Shown here: piece by piece, positions 27,906 through 35,950 of the stretch
Numbering within the stretch: the stretch's first letter is position 1
Layout of the letters: each line of letters starts with the position of its first letter
Assembly (NCBI GenBank): GCA_016788045.1
Contig: JAEUTG010000024.1
Span: 62,001-126,000 of the forward strand
Source: Bacteroidales bacterium
GTDB lineage: Bacteria > Bacteroidota > Bacteroidia > Bacteroidales > Lentimicrobiaceae
DNA: 64,000 bases
Reading direction: 5' to 3'
Translations under genes and position numbers: made by a program
Notes under the pieces: generated by a model
Seen by the model: only the letters and a program-made list of their open reading frames with translations
What the model was told of the DNA's origin: nothing
The model's database searches: none

Positions 27906-29015
27906 ATGAAAATTGATCGTATTGAACTGAGACACATCCGGATGGAACTGGTAAGCCCTTTTGTCACCTCCATGGGCACCGAATATGACGAAGAACACAT
28001 TATTGTGAGGGTTGATGGAGAAGGGGTTACCGGATGGGGCGAAAGCGTGGCAGAGGGCACGCCTTTTTACTCTTACGAAACGGTGACCACCGCCTGGCAC
28101 ATCCTGAAAGATTTTCTGATCCCTCCGGTACTGGGTAAAAACCTGAATTCGGTTGCCGAAGCCATTGCTCTGAACGAAAAAGTAAGGGGGCACCGTATGG
28201 CCAAAGCAGGCCTTGAAGCAGCCTTGTGGGATGCCCTGGCCAAACAGCAGGGAATTTCGCTTTCGGCCATGCTGGGCGGAACCCAGAAAAAAATCGATGT
28301 GGGTGTGAGTATCGGCATACAGAGTTCTGAAAAAGAACTGATTAAGAAAGTTGAATCCTACCTCACCGAAGGTTACAAAAGAATCAAAATTAAGATCGCG
28401 CCGGGGCTGGACCTTCAGTTTGTGAAAGCCCTGAGGAAGGAATTTCCCGCCCTGCTGCTGCAGGTGGATGCCAATTCGGCCTACACCCTCAGCGATGTGG
28501 ATTTGTTCAGGAAAATGGATGAATACGGGCTATCCCTCATTGAGCAACCTCTGGGTTATGATGATATTTACGCGCATTCAAAATTACAGCGCGAAATTAC
28601 CACCCCGCTCTGCCTCGACGAAAGCATCCATTCGGTGGACGACACCCGGGCCGCCATTGAACTGGGCAGTTGCCGCATCATCAACATCAAGCCGGGACGA
28701 GTGGGCGGTTTTACCGAATCGGTGAAAATACACGACTACTGTGCCTCTGTGAATGCACCTGTCTGGCACGGGGGTATGTTGGAATCAGGGATTGGCAGAG
28801 CTGGCAATGTGGCCCTGGCTTCACTGCAAAACTTTGTCCTTCCGGGAGATATCTCGGCCAGTAAAAGGTATTACCGCGACGACATCGTGGAACCCGAATT
28901 TCTGGTTAACCCAGACGGAACCATGGATGTGCCCGAAAAACCCGGAATCGGAGTGGAGGTAAACATGAAAATGCTTGATAAAGTAACCGTCAGGAAAGAA
29001 ATTTTCAGCCTCTGA
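27906..29015 (+). CDS. menC: Enolase-superfamily enzyme, o-succinylbenzoate synthase / N-acylamino acid racemase type
   Basis: 369 residues. Capping domain 1-120, TIM barrel after. Catalytic residues of the muconate-lactonizing subgroup: Lys161/Lys163 (KIKIAPG), metal ligands Asp188 (VDAN), Glu213 (IEQPL) and Asp238 (LDES), and Lys262 (NIKPGRVGG). The C-terminal WHGGMLESGIGRAGNVALAS segment is typical of the MenC2/NSAR branch. OSBS activity (menaquinone synthesis) is the likeliest; racemase or side activity is possible because the gene is not next to other men genes. The HD hydrolase gene starts 17 bp later. Confidence 0.75.
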   Translation: MKIDRIELRHIRMELVSPFVTSMGTEYDEEHIIVRVDGEGVTGWGESVAEGTPFYSYETVTTAWHILKDFLIPPVLGKNLNSVAEAIALNEKVRGHRMAKAGLEAALWDALAKQQGISLSAMLGGTQKKIDVGVSIGIQSSEKELIKKVESYLTEGYKRIKIKIAPGLDLQFVKALRKEFPALLLQVDANSAYTLSDVDLFRKMDEYGLSLIEQPLGYDDIYAHSKLQREITTPLCLDESIHSVDDTRAAIELGSCRIINIKPGRVGGFTESVKIHDYCASVNAPVWHGGMLESGIGRAGNVALASLQNFVLPGDISASKRYYRDDIVEPEFLVNPDGTMDVPEKPGIGVEVNMKMLDKVTVRKEIFSL

Positions 29016-29032
29016 AATCCCCCTTCACTGCC

Positions 29033-29686
29033 ATGACCCACGACGAGACCATTGAAAAAACCATTGCTTTTGTAAAGGAGACACTCGCGGGTGCCGAAGG
29101 CGGGCACGACTGGTGGCACATTTACCGTGTATGGAAGCTCGCAGTGAACATCGCTGCCACGGAAAAAGCTGACCTGCTGGTGGTTGAACTCGCAGCCCTG
29201 CTGCACGACATCGCCGATGCAAAATTTAACGAGGGCGATGAAACCAAAGGCCCCCGGATAGCCGGAGAATTCCTCGCTTCGCTGGACGTTGAAGCCTTCA
29301 TCATTGAGCATGTACAGAAGATCATCAGCAACATCTCCTTCAAGGGTGGTCAGGTTGCCATGACTTTCAGCTCTGCCGAACTTTCTGTGGTTCAGGATGC
29401 CGACAGGCTTGATGCCATGGGGGCCATCGGCATTGCCCGCACCTTCAATTACGGAGGGTTCAGAAACCGTGAAATCTACAATCCGGGCATCCCTCCGGTA
29501 ACAGGAATGGACAAAGAAACCTACCGCCTGAGCCAGGCACCTACCATCAACCATTTTTATGAGAAACTGCTGCTGCTGAAAGAGCGGATGAATACCGCAA
29601 CCGGCAGACGCATGGCCGAACGAAGGCATGACTTTATGGTGGCTTACCTTGACGAGTTCTTCAAAGAATGGGAAGGCGAGAATTAG
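29033..29686 (+). CDS. HD-domain phosphohydrolase
   Basis: 217 residues, soluble. HD-superfamily metal ligands: His29 (HDWWHIYRV), His58-Asp59 (LLHDIAD), and the downstream Asp (VQDADRLDAMGAIG). It resembles the YedJ/PgpH-independent small HD hydrolases that act on nucleotides or phosphorylated metabolites; the substrate is unknown. It follows the menC-like gene closely, so it is probably cotranscribed, without an obvious pathway link. Confidence 0.85.
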   Translation: MTHDETIEKTIAFVKETLAGAEGGHDWWHIYRVWKLAVNIAATEKADLLVVELAALLHDIADAKFNEGDETKGPRIAGEFLASLDVEAFIIEHVQKIISNISFKGGQVAMTFSSAELSVVQDADRLDAMGAIGIARTFNYGGFRNREIYNPGIPPVTGMDKETYRLSQAPTINHFYEKLLLLKERMNTATGRRMAERRHDFMVAYLDEFFKEWEGEN

Positions 29687-29760
29687 TAAGTAAAAAGTAA
29701 AAAGTAAAAAGTAAAAAGCCTGCCTGTTTGCCACAGGCAGACAGGTAAAAAGTAAAAAGC
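29687..29760. repeat. GTAAAAA heptamer array with CCTGCCTG palindrome
   Basis: About four and a half copies of GTAAAAA (29687-29717) abut an imperfect palindrome at 29718-29745 (GCCTGCCTGTTTGCC, then ACAGGCAGACAGG), followed by two more heptamers. The palindrome has a near-identical copy at 41050-41078. Confidence 0.82.
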
Positions 29761-29830
29761 AGATCAAAAAATGGATCAGGTTCCTGAGGCATTTTTCATC
29801 CAGATCAATCCTTTTTCAACCGATTCTGTT

Positions 29831-29838
29831 TATCTTTG
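29831..29838 (+). promoter_or_regulatory. Candidate -7 box for the nadE-like gene
   Basis: TATCTTTG, a perfect TAnnTTTG match, 30 bp before the ATG at 29869. No TTTG at the right distance upstream. This could start transcription of the acyl-transfer block. Confidence 0.4.
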
Positions 29839-29868
29839 TTGTTTAACCACAGAAAAAATCCAGAAACA

Positions 29869-30855
29869 ATGACAAAAATACCTTTTTCGAAAGATATTCT
29901 GAAAATCAAAGATATTGAAGCACTGGCCAACCATCTTGGCAACCTGCTGAAGGAAGAAATTTTCTTTAAATACAAACGCAAGGGAGCGGTCATCGGCATC
30001 AGCGGTGGCATCGACTCGTCGGTATCCATGGCGCTGGCAGCCAGATACATCGGCCCCGAGCGGGTTTTCGGAGTAATGATGCCCGAAAAAGACTCCAGTC
30101 CCGACAGTGAGAGCCTGGCTGAGAAACTGGCCAAACAGTTTGGGGTTCCCCACATCGTTGAAAACATCCGTCCGGCCCTTGAAGGTTTCAAATGCTACGA
30201 CCGCCGTGATGAGGCCATCCGCAGGGTTTTCCCGGATTTTGATCCCCTCACCGACAAATCGAAAATCGGGATCAACAAAACCGGACTTGACCAGAAGCTA
30301 CCTCCCGTATTCCACCTCACAGTAATTGACAAAAATGGCAACCAACGCAGCAAAATCATCCCGGTGAGGGAATACCTGCAGATTGTAGCTGCTTCGAATT
30401 TCAAGCAGCGCTGCCGCATGTCGATGGTCTACTACTATGCCGAAATGATGCATTACATGGTGATTGGTACGGCCAACAAGCACGAGATCGATCAGGGGTT
30501 CTTTGTGAAGTTTGGCGATGGAGGTGCTGACTTCTACCCACAGGCCAACCTTTACAAGACCCAGGTTTATCAGCTTGCCGAATTTCTCGGTGTAACCAGG
30601 GAAATCATCGAACGCACACCAACCACCGACACCTACAGTGCCGAACAGACGCAGGAAGAATTCTTCTACCAGCTTCCGTTCGAGATTATGGATCCGATGT
30701 GGTATGGCTTCGAAAACGGTTATTCAACACAGGAAGTGGGCGAAGTAATGGGCATGAGTCCTGAAGAAGTTCAGGTCATTTTCGACAATTTTGCCAGAAA
30801 AATCAAGACCACCGAGTACCTCAGGGCAAATCCCTACTACTTCCCGCTAAGCTAA
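29869..30855 (+). CDS. nadE: NAD synthase-family ATP-dependent ligase
   Basis: 328 residues from the ATG at 29869. PP-loop ISGGIDSS at ~44-51. Family motifs GTANKHE, FGDGGADFYP, LYKTQVYQLAEFLG and the substrate loop PTTDTYSAEQTQEE are intact, as in ammonia-dependent NadE. There is no N-terminal nitrilase (glutaminase) domain, and it is longer than the usual ~270 residues because of inserts around 110-170. NadE adenylates a carboxylate and amidates it with ammonia. It is followed 4 bp later by an AMP-forming ligase, so it may be the cell's NAD synthase or a dedicated amidating enzyme of the adjacent cluster; the sequence alone does not decide. Confidence 0.82.
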   Translation: MTKIPFSKDILKIKDIEALANHLGNLLKEEIFFKYKRKGAVIGISGGIDSSVSMALAARYIGPERVFGVMMPEKDSSPDSESLAEKLAKQFGVPHIVENIRPALEGFKCYDRRDEAIRRVFPDFDPLTDKSKIGINKTGLDQKLPPVFHLTVIDKNGNQRSKIIPVREYLQIVAASNFKQRCRMSMVYYYAEMMHYMVIGTANKHEIDQGFFVKFGDGGADFYPQANLYKTQVYQLAEFLGVTREIIERTPTTDTYSAEQTQEEFFYQLPFEIMDPMWYGFENGYSTQEVGEVMGMSPEEVQVIFDNFARKIKTTEYLRANPYYFPLS

Positions 30856-30859
30856 ATTG

Positions 30860-32329
30860 ATGCTTATGAATGTGTGCGATTTTCTGCTCGAAAACTCAGC
30901 TACCCTGGAGAAAGAGGCAGTGGTTGGCCGCGAAAGCATCTCCTATCCCGGTCTGAGTGCACGTGTTATGAGTGTTGCCGGGGCATTCAGGCAAAAGCAC
31001 GGAGAAAACAATTATGTGCTGATCCTGAGCGAGAACTCCACTTTTCTCATTACCGTGTATCTGGCCCTGATGAAATCGGGCAACATCGTTGTCCCGCTCA
31101 ATCCGGCGATTGAAACGGAGAACCTCGGTAAAGTGCTCGAAAAAACAGGTTCTACCATCGCTTTCATCAGCAAACGCTACCAATCACGGTTTGCCGGATA
31201 CAATTTCACTGTTTACGATCAGGAGTCAACCGAAGCATGGTTCACTTCAGCAAGTGCCGGAAAGTCCTACCTTCCTGAAAAAGAGTTCGACGACAGACGT
31301 ATTGCCGAAATCATTTTCACCTCAGGCTCAACCGGAGAACAAAAGGGGGTGATGATCACCCACCGCAACATCATTGCCAACACAGAATCCATCATTGAGT
31401 ATCTGAAGCTTACCCAAACCGACATCATCGAAGTGGTGATGCCGTTCTACTACTGCTATGGATTGTCGTTGCTGCATACCCACCTGAGGGTCGGCGGAGC
31501 CGTGCACATGAACAATGCATTTATTTTTGTGGGCAGTGTTATTGATGACCTCAACAAGTACAACTGCACCGGATTTGCCGGAGTACCAAGCCATTACCAG
31601 ATATTGCTCCGGAAAACCAAGGACTTCAAAAATACGGCATTTCATTCGCTCCGCTACGTAACACAGGCTGGTGGAAAGCTTCACAATGCCTTTATTGAAG
31701 AGTTTACCGAAGCCTTTCCCGGAATAAAATTTTATGTGATGTACGGGCAAACGGAGGCTACAGCCAGGCTTTCGTACCTTCCGCCTGAAGTCCTGCCAGA
31801 GAAAATCGGTTCGCTTGGAAAGGGAATTCCCGGTGTTACGCTGCTGGTAGCAGGTGAGGATGGAAATCCGGTAAAACCCGGCGAAACCGGTGAAATTCTG
31901 GCCAGGGGCGACAACATCATGGCCGGATATTTCAACGATCCTGCTACCACCGCTGCCACCATTGTTGATGGCTGGCTGCACACAGGTGATATGGCCACTG
32001 TTGACGACGACGGCTATATCTTCCTGCAGTCAAGGGCCAAAGAAATCATCAAGGTCAGGGGAATCCGCATCAGCCCGAAAGAGATAGAAGCGGTAATTGT
32101 TACCTACCCGGGCGTGATCGATTGCACCATTTCGGCCATCAACGACGACATCACCGGAGAAGCCATCAAAGCCACCGTGTATGTGAATGAAACGGAGCTT
32201 GATCAATTCAGCGGGGAGGCCATCCGGCAATACTGTGCAGCGAATCTTGCATCCTACAAGGTGCCTCAGCTGGTGGAATTCGAAACGAAGCTGAGTTTTA
32301 ACGCAGCCGGCAAGAAATCGAAATACTGA
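30860..32329 (+). CDS. AMP-forming acyl/aminoacyl ligase of a Dlt-like cluster
   Basis: 489 residues from the ATG at 30860 (another ATG at 30866). ANL-superfamily: P-loop FTSGSTGEQKG at ~153-163, the MYGQTEAT motif, WLHTGDMA and the C-terminal hinge region IKVRGIRISPKEIE, with the catalytic Lys in the C-terminal NAAGK. It activates a carboxylic acid as an adenylate and loads it on CoA or a carrier protein. It resembles ligases in exopolysaccharide loci as well as DltA. The context (carrier protein, MBOAT and SGNH proteins nearby) suggests that the acceptor is the ACP at 35687. Its stop abuts the stop of the convergent SGNH gene. Confidence 0.85.
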   Translation: MLMNVCDFLLENSATLEKEAVVGRESISYPGLSARVMSVAGAFRQKHGENNYVLILSENSTFLITVYLALMKSGNIVVPLNPAIETENLGKVLEKTGSTIAFISKRYQSRFAGYNFTVYDQESTEAWFTSASAGKSYLPEKEFDDRRIAEIIFTSGSTGEQKGVMITHRNIIANTESIIEYLKLTQTDIIEVVMPFYYCYGLSLLHTHLRVGGAVHMNNAFIFVGSVIDDLNKYNCTGFAGVPSHYQILLRKTKDFKNTAFHSLRYVTQAGGKLHNAFIEEFTEAFPGIKFYVMYGQTEATARLSYLPPEVLPEKIGSLGKGIPGVTLLVAGEDGNPVKPGETGEILARGDNIMAGYFNDPATTAATIVDGWLHTGDMATVDDDGYIFLQSRAKEIIKVRGIRISPKEIEAVIVTYPGVIDCTISAINDDITGEAIKATVYVNETELDQFSGEAIRQYCAANLASYKVPQLVEFETKLSFNAAGKKSKY

Positions 32330-33280
32330 TTATTTTACCACTTCTTCTTTCACCCATATTTTTCGCACCAGCGAATCCATCATGGTTTTGTTGGGATGAA
32401 AATAATCGAAGAAATTATCCCGGTTGGCTTTTATATCGGTCAGGAGATCAAGATCGATGGTTTTGCCCAGGGCGTGAATATCCTGCTTAAACCGCGCTTT
32501 CTCATCGGTAAGACCAGTCTTTTGCAGGTGCTTGTCAACCCCTTCATACACCGGCAGAATAAAGAAAACAAGCTTTATGTTTTTTTTGTTGCAATAGCTG
32601 ATGATCTTTCTGAACTCAGCAGCATACTTCGTGGGATAGGCATACTTGCTGAAAAAGAGATTTAACCTGAACTGAGCTACATCTTCCATCCTGTCGGCAG
32701 GTAGAAATTCATAGGAGCGCTGCACAATCCAGGGGTTGCGTGTGGTTACCCAGGCAAGGTTGGCCACAGCATCGAAGAAAATCTCTTTGGTGGTGAAATA
32801 ATTCACCGGCTTATCGAAATAGTCCATTGCAAAATGGAAGATATCATATTCGCGCTCCGCATTGTAATTCATAAAAGCAACCTGAAAATAGACTGTTTCA
32901 AGTTCAGCATGTTCTGCGGTAAACCAGAAAGTCTCGAACATGGTGCGGAAGCTGGCTCCCGGAAAGCAGAAATTGTAATACTGGTCTCCGGTAATCTCTT
33001 TGATCAGGTCAACATCAATGTCTTTTCCCTGCGAATCACCGATGATGACCTTTTTACAGGGATTGCGCCTGAACTCAATGGTTTTCCACAGAATGTTGCC
33101 ACGGGGACTGCTCTCATCGGTCCGCTGTATCACGGTAAACTTATCCTTATCGCTGATGATATGCGACACATTCAGAAAATTGTAGGGATCAACCACAACA
33201 ATGACAAGCACATACAGAAAAACCGGTATGCTGAACAGGAACAGCCGGAGAAAATATCGTTTCATAGCACCTTTTAGCAT
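32330..33280 (-). CDS. Membrane-anchored SGNH-fold protein (DltD/AlgX-like)
   Basis: 316 residues. N-terminal signal anchor (~6-30, FLRLFLFSIPVFLYVLVIVVVD). The extracytoplasmic domain has the SGNH block I GDSQGKD and block V DYFHPN, supplying the Ser and the Asp/His of an O-acyl transfer triad. The same MBOAT-plus-SGNH pairing is known in alginate acetylation (AlgI with AlgJ/AlgX) and teichoic acid D-alanylation (DltB with DltD). It is 3 bp downstream of the MBOAT gene, so the two are cotranscribed. A second ATG at 33265 would also serve as a start. Confidence 0.75.
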   Translation of the reverse strand: MLKGAMKRYFLRLFLFSIPVFLYVLVIVVVDPYNFLNVSHIISDKDKFTVIQRTDESSPRGNILWKTIEFRRNPCKKVIIGDSQGKDIDVDLIKEITGDQYYNFCFPGASFRTMFETFWFTAEHAELETVYFQVAFMNYNAEREYDIFHFAMDYFDKPVNYFTTKEIFFDAVANLAWVTTRNPWIVQRSYEFLPADRMEDVAQFRLNLFFSKYAYPTKYAAEFRKIISYCNKKNIKLVFFILPVYEGVDKHLQKTGLTDEKARFKQDIHALGKTIDLDLLTDIKANRDNFFDYFHPNKTMMDSLVRKIWVKEEVVK

Positions 33281-33283
33281 TGG

Positions 33284-34723
33284 TCAGAATTTGAGGTAAA
33301 CAAACGTGTCACCAGCTCCGCTGTAATAGAAAACCGCCATGATCAGAATATAATACCCAATCCACCGCACCATCCGGGGCAACCCGAGGAAGAACTTCGC
33401 GACATCAACCCCCTTTTCCTGATAGATTTCAGTAAAGTACAAAAAACCGAAAGCACCCAGGGCAATAAAGAAGCTGGTTGCGTCGTAAATCAGCTTATTG
33501 CCCGACAGGTTAAAACTGAAACCTGAAAAAATATGGGTGATAAAGTGAAATGCATCGCCGATGTTCTTTGAATTGAAGAATATCAGGGTAAACGAGAAGA
33601 AAAGGTAAGTGAGGGTCCTGCTTACGAAGGCAACCACGGCAGGATTCATCTTCGAAGCGATCTGCAGGCGTTTCTTTTTGGTAGCAAACTCATAGCTGAT
33701 GGCGATTCCCTGCAAAAGTCCCACAACCACAAAGGTCCAGTTGGCTCCGTGCCAGATACCGATGACAAAGAAGGAGAGGAAAATACCGGCAATCGCTATG
33801 TTGTTGCCGAAACGGCGGTATTTGACGATAAATGGGGAGAAAATAAAGTCATTGCACCACGAAGAGAGTGAAATGTGCCATTTACGCCAGAATTCGCCAA
33901 CATTCCTGGCAAAAAACGGGCGGTTGAAATTATCCGTCAGCTTAATCCCGAACATACGGGCAATGCCGAGGGCCATATCGGTATAACCGGAGAAATCGCA
34001 ATAAAGGTGAATCGCCTGCAGAAAGAAAACAATCAGCAGGGGCAGTCCGGAGTAATGCTCCATATTGCCGTAAACCAGCCCGACCGGTGCTGCCAGGTTA
34101 TTTCCGATCACCACCTTTTTAAACATCCCCCACAGAAACAGCCTCATTCCTGAGGTCAGGTTCTCTTCACTGAAACGTATACCTGCAATGAGCTGAGGAA
34201 AAAAATGGTTCGATCGTTCAACCGGACCTGCAAGAAACTTCGGAAAGAACGTAAGGTAGTTGGCGAAATGGATGAAGTTGTGTTCCGCCTTTTCGGCGCG
34301 GCGGTTGATGCGGATAAGGTAGCCCAGCGCCTGGAAGGTATAGTAGGAAATCCCGACTGGAATAATCAGGTTCAGATAAGGAATGTTAACATCTGCTGCA
34401 ACCAGGCCCAGCAAGGCGTTGATGTTTTCAAACAGAAAATTGATGTATTTGTAAAAAGCCAGGATACCGATGTTCGTGTATATGGCTGTCCAGAATATCT
34501 TCAGCCGCCATTTTGTATCTAGCTGATTTTCAAGAGCCCTTCCCAAAAAATAATTCAGCACCACAAAGGCTAAAGTAAAAAGTACTAAATTTGGGGAGAG
34601 CATTCCGATAAAGTACAGACTCGCCGCCAGTAAGACAGACTGCCTGAATTTCCGTCCCACTCCGTAATAGAGCAGGATGCTGACTGACAGAAAAACGAGG
34701 AAGTGAAATGAATTGAATAACAC
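33284..34723 (-). CDS. MBOAT-family membrane O-acyltransferase (AlgI/DltB-like)
   Basis: 479 residues if started at GTG 34723, which gives the family's typical N-terminus (Met-LFNSFHFLVFLSV). A start further upstream would overlap the divergent lipoprotein gene at 34784 and add a non-family segment, so GTG is preferred. About ten membrane helices. The MBOAT motif EFWRKWHISLSSW and the catalytic His (~325) in IGIWHGANW are present. It moves an acyl group from a cytoplasmic donor across the membrane onto an extracytoplasmic acceptor. It is paired with the SGNH gene directly downstream. Confidence 0.9.
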   Translation of the reverse strand: MLFNSFHFLVFLSVSILLYYGVGRKFRQSVLLAASLYFIGMLSPNLVLFTLAFVVLNYFLGRALENQLDTKWRLKIFWTAIYTNIGILAFYKYINFLFENINALLGLVAADVNIPYLNLIIPVGISYYTFQALGYLIRINRRAEKAEHNFIHFANYLTFFPKFLAGPVERSNHFFPQLIAGIRFSEENLTSGMRLFLWGMFKKVVIGNNLAAPVGLVYGNMEHYSGLPLLIVFFLQAIHLYCDFSGYTDMALGIARMFGIKLTDNFNRPFFARNVGEFWRKWHISLSSWCNDFIFSPFIVKYRRFGNNIAIAGIFLSFFVIGIWHGANWTFVVVGLLQGIAISYEFATKKKRLQIASKMNPAVVAFVSRTLTYLFFSFTLIFFNSKNIGDAFHFITHIFSGFSFNLSGNKLIYDATSFFIALGAFGFLYFTEIYQEKGVDVAKFFLGLPRMVRWIGYYILIMAVFYYSGAGDTFVYLKF

Positions 34724-34783
34724 TACGGCGGTGATGTTGAGGTTAAAGAATGCAGAAGCTAAATAAACTAAAACTGAAACACT

Positions 34784-35653
34784 ATGTTTAAGACAAAAGT
34801 ATCTTTTTTTATCCTTGTGGCTTTCATTGCCGCAACAATATTCGTCATTCCGTCGTGCAAAAGTGACAAAAAAATGGCCCCGACAGAAAATGCTTACAAA
34901 ATTGTATTTCTCCACCACAGTACAGGGCATGTGATCTGGAAAGGTAAACCTACTGGTTTAAAGAGTCTTACGTCAATATTCAGTAATTATGAATTTGTAC
35001 CGGAATGGTTTGCCGATTACAATAAGACGAACGGAAAAGAATACTTCATCACAGAGCAGAACTTCCCCAAAGCCAAACCTTACGGATGGAACAATTATCC
35101 TTTCGATTATTACAACATCTGGGTCAAGAATGCCGGTAACCAGCCCTACCTTGAAGAGTCAACGCTCGAGATGCTGACGAAAGACTACGATATGATTATC
35201 TTCAAGCATTGTTTCCCGGTCGGAAATATTGTTGAAAGTGCTGATTCGGCCAATCCTGAATCGCCGGAGAAAACAATTCAGAATTACAAATCCCAATATC
35301 TGGCATTAAAAGAAAAAATGCATGAGTTTCCAGAAACAAAATTCCTGCTCTGGACGGCTGCTGCCCTGGTAGAAGCTCAGACCAATGCCGGTGAAGCCGC
35401 AAGAACCAGGGAATTTGTTGATTGGGTTATCAATGAATGGGACGAAGAAGGAGACAACATCTTCCTTTGGGACTTTTACAGCCTTCAGACAGAAGGCGGA
35501 CGGTACCTGAAACCGGAATATGCCGTCGGCGAAAACGATTCTCATCCAAATGGTGCATTTGCCAACAAAGCAGCCCCGCTCTTCTGCCAGCGTATTGTGG
35601 ATGTAATCGAAACAAACGGGCAGAAAACGGGTTTATCAGGTGAATCAAAATAA
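34784..35653 (+). CDS. SGNH-like secreted lipoprotein
   Basis: 289 residues. Signal peptide with lipobox (VIPSC followed by KSDKK). The mature part starts with YKIVFLHHSTGHVIW, has an internal FKHCFPVGNI, and ends in a block-V-like NDSHPNGAF. This suggests an SGNH hydrolase fold with an unusual block I (HHSTG in place of GDS). It is located immediately upstream of the ACP gene (33 bp) and divergent from the MBOAT gene. I infer a second extracytoplasmic acyl-handling or acceptor-binding protein; no family name is certain. Confidence 0.6.
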   Translation: MFKTKVSFFILVAFIAATIFVIPSCKSDKKMAPTENAYKIVFLHHSTGHVIWKGKPTGLKSLTSIFSNYEFVPEWFADYNKTNGKEYFITEQNFPKAKPYGWNNYPFDYYNIWVKNAGNQPYLEESTLEMLTKDYDMIIFKHCFPVGNIVESADSANPESPEKTIQNYKSQYLALKEKMHEFPETKFLLWTAAALVEAQTNAGEAARTREFVDWVINEWDEEGDNIFLWDFYSLQTEGGRYLKPEYAVGENDSHPNGAFANKAAPLFCQRIVDVIETNGQKTGLSGESK

Positions 35654-35686
35654 ATTCATTATCAAACTACATTAAAAACTTTTCAA

Positions 35687-35938
35687 ATGACTGACATTGC
35701 TGCTGTTAAAGAACAGCTAAAGAAATTTATTGTCGAAACCTCCTTTGTACCGGCCGAAAAGGTGCAGGATGATACCCTGATTTTTGTTGAAGGAATCTTC
35801 GATTCGATGGGATTTCTATCACTGATTAACTTTATAGAGGAGAATTTCTCTATCAAAGCTGCTGATTCAGAGTTGCTTGAAGGCAATTTCGAATCGGTGA
35901 ATGCCATTGCCGGTTTTATTGAACGGAAGTTAAACTAA
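35687..35938 (+). CDS. Free acyl carrier protein of the Dlt-like cluster
   Basis: 83 residues, four-helix ACP fold, acidic. The phosphopantetheine-attachment Ser40 lies in GIFDSMGF, in place of the fatty-acid ACP motif DSL. The DS-M-G-F form is seen in dedicated carriers rather than AcpP. It sits 33 bp after the SGNH-like lipoprotein and 12 bp before the asparagine-synthetase-like gene. Inferred role: holds the acyl or aminoacyl group activated by the AMP-ligase. No phosphopantetheinyl transferase gene is visible nearby. Confidence 0.85.
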   Translation: MTDIAAVKEQLKKFIVETSFVPAEKVQDDTLIFVEGIFDSMGFLSLINFIEENFSIKAADSELLEGNFESVNAIAGFIERKLN

Positions 35939-35950
35939 GTAACAGACCCC

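Noticed and set aside
34724..34930. Longer N-terminus for the MBOAT protein
   Set aside because: It would overlap the divergent lipoprotein gene, lacks a family match, and a GTG gives the standard MBOAT beginning.
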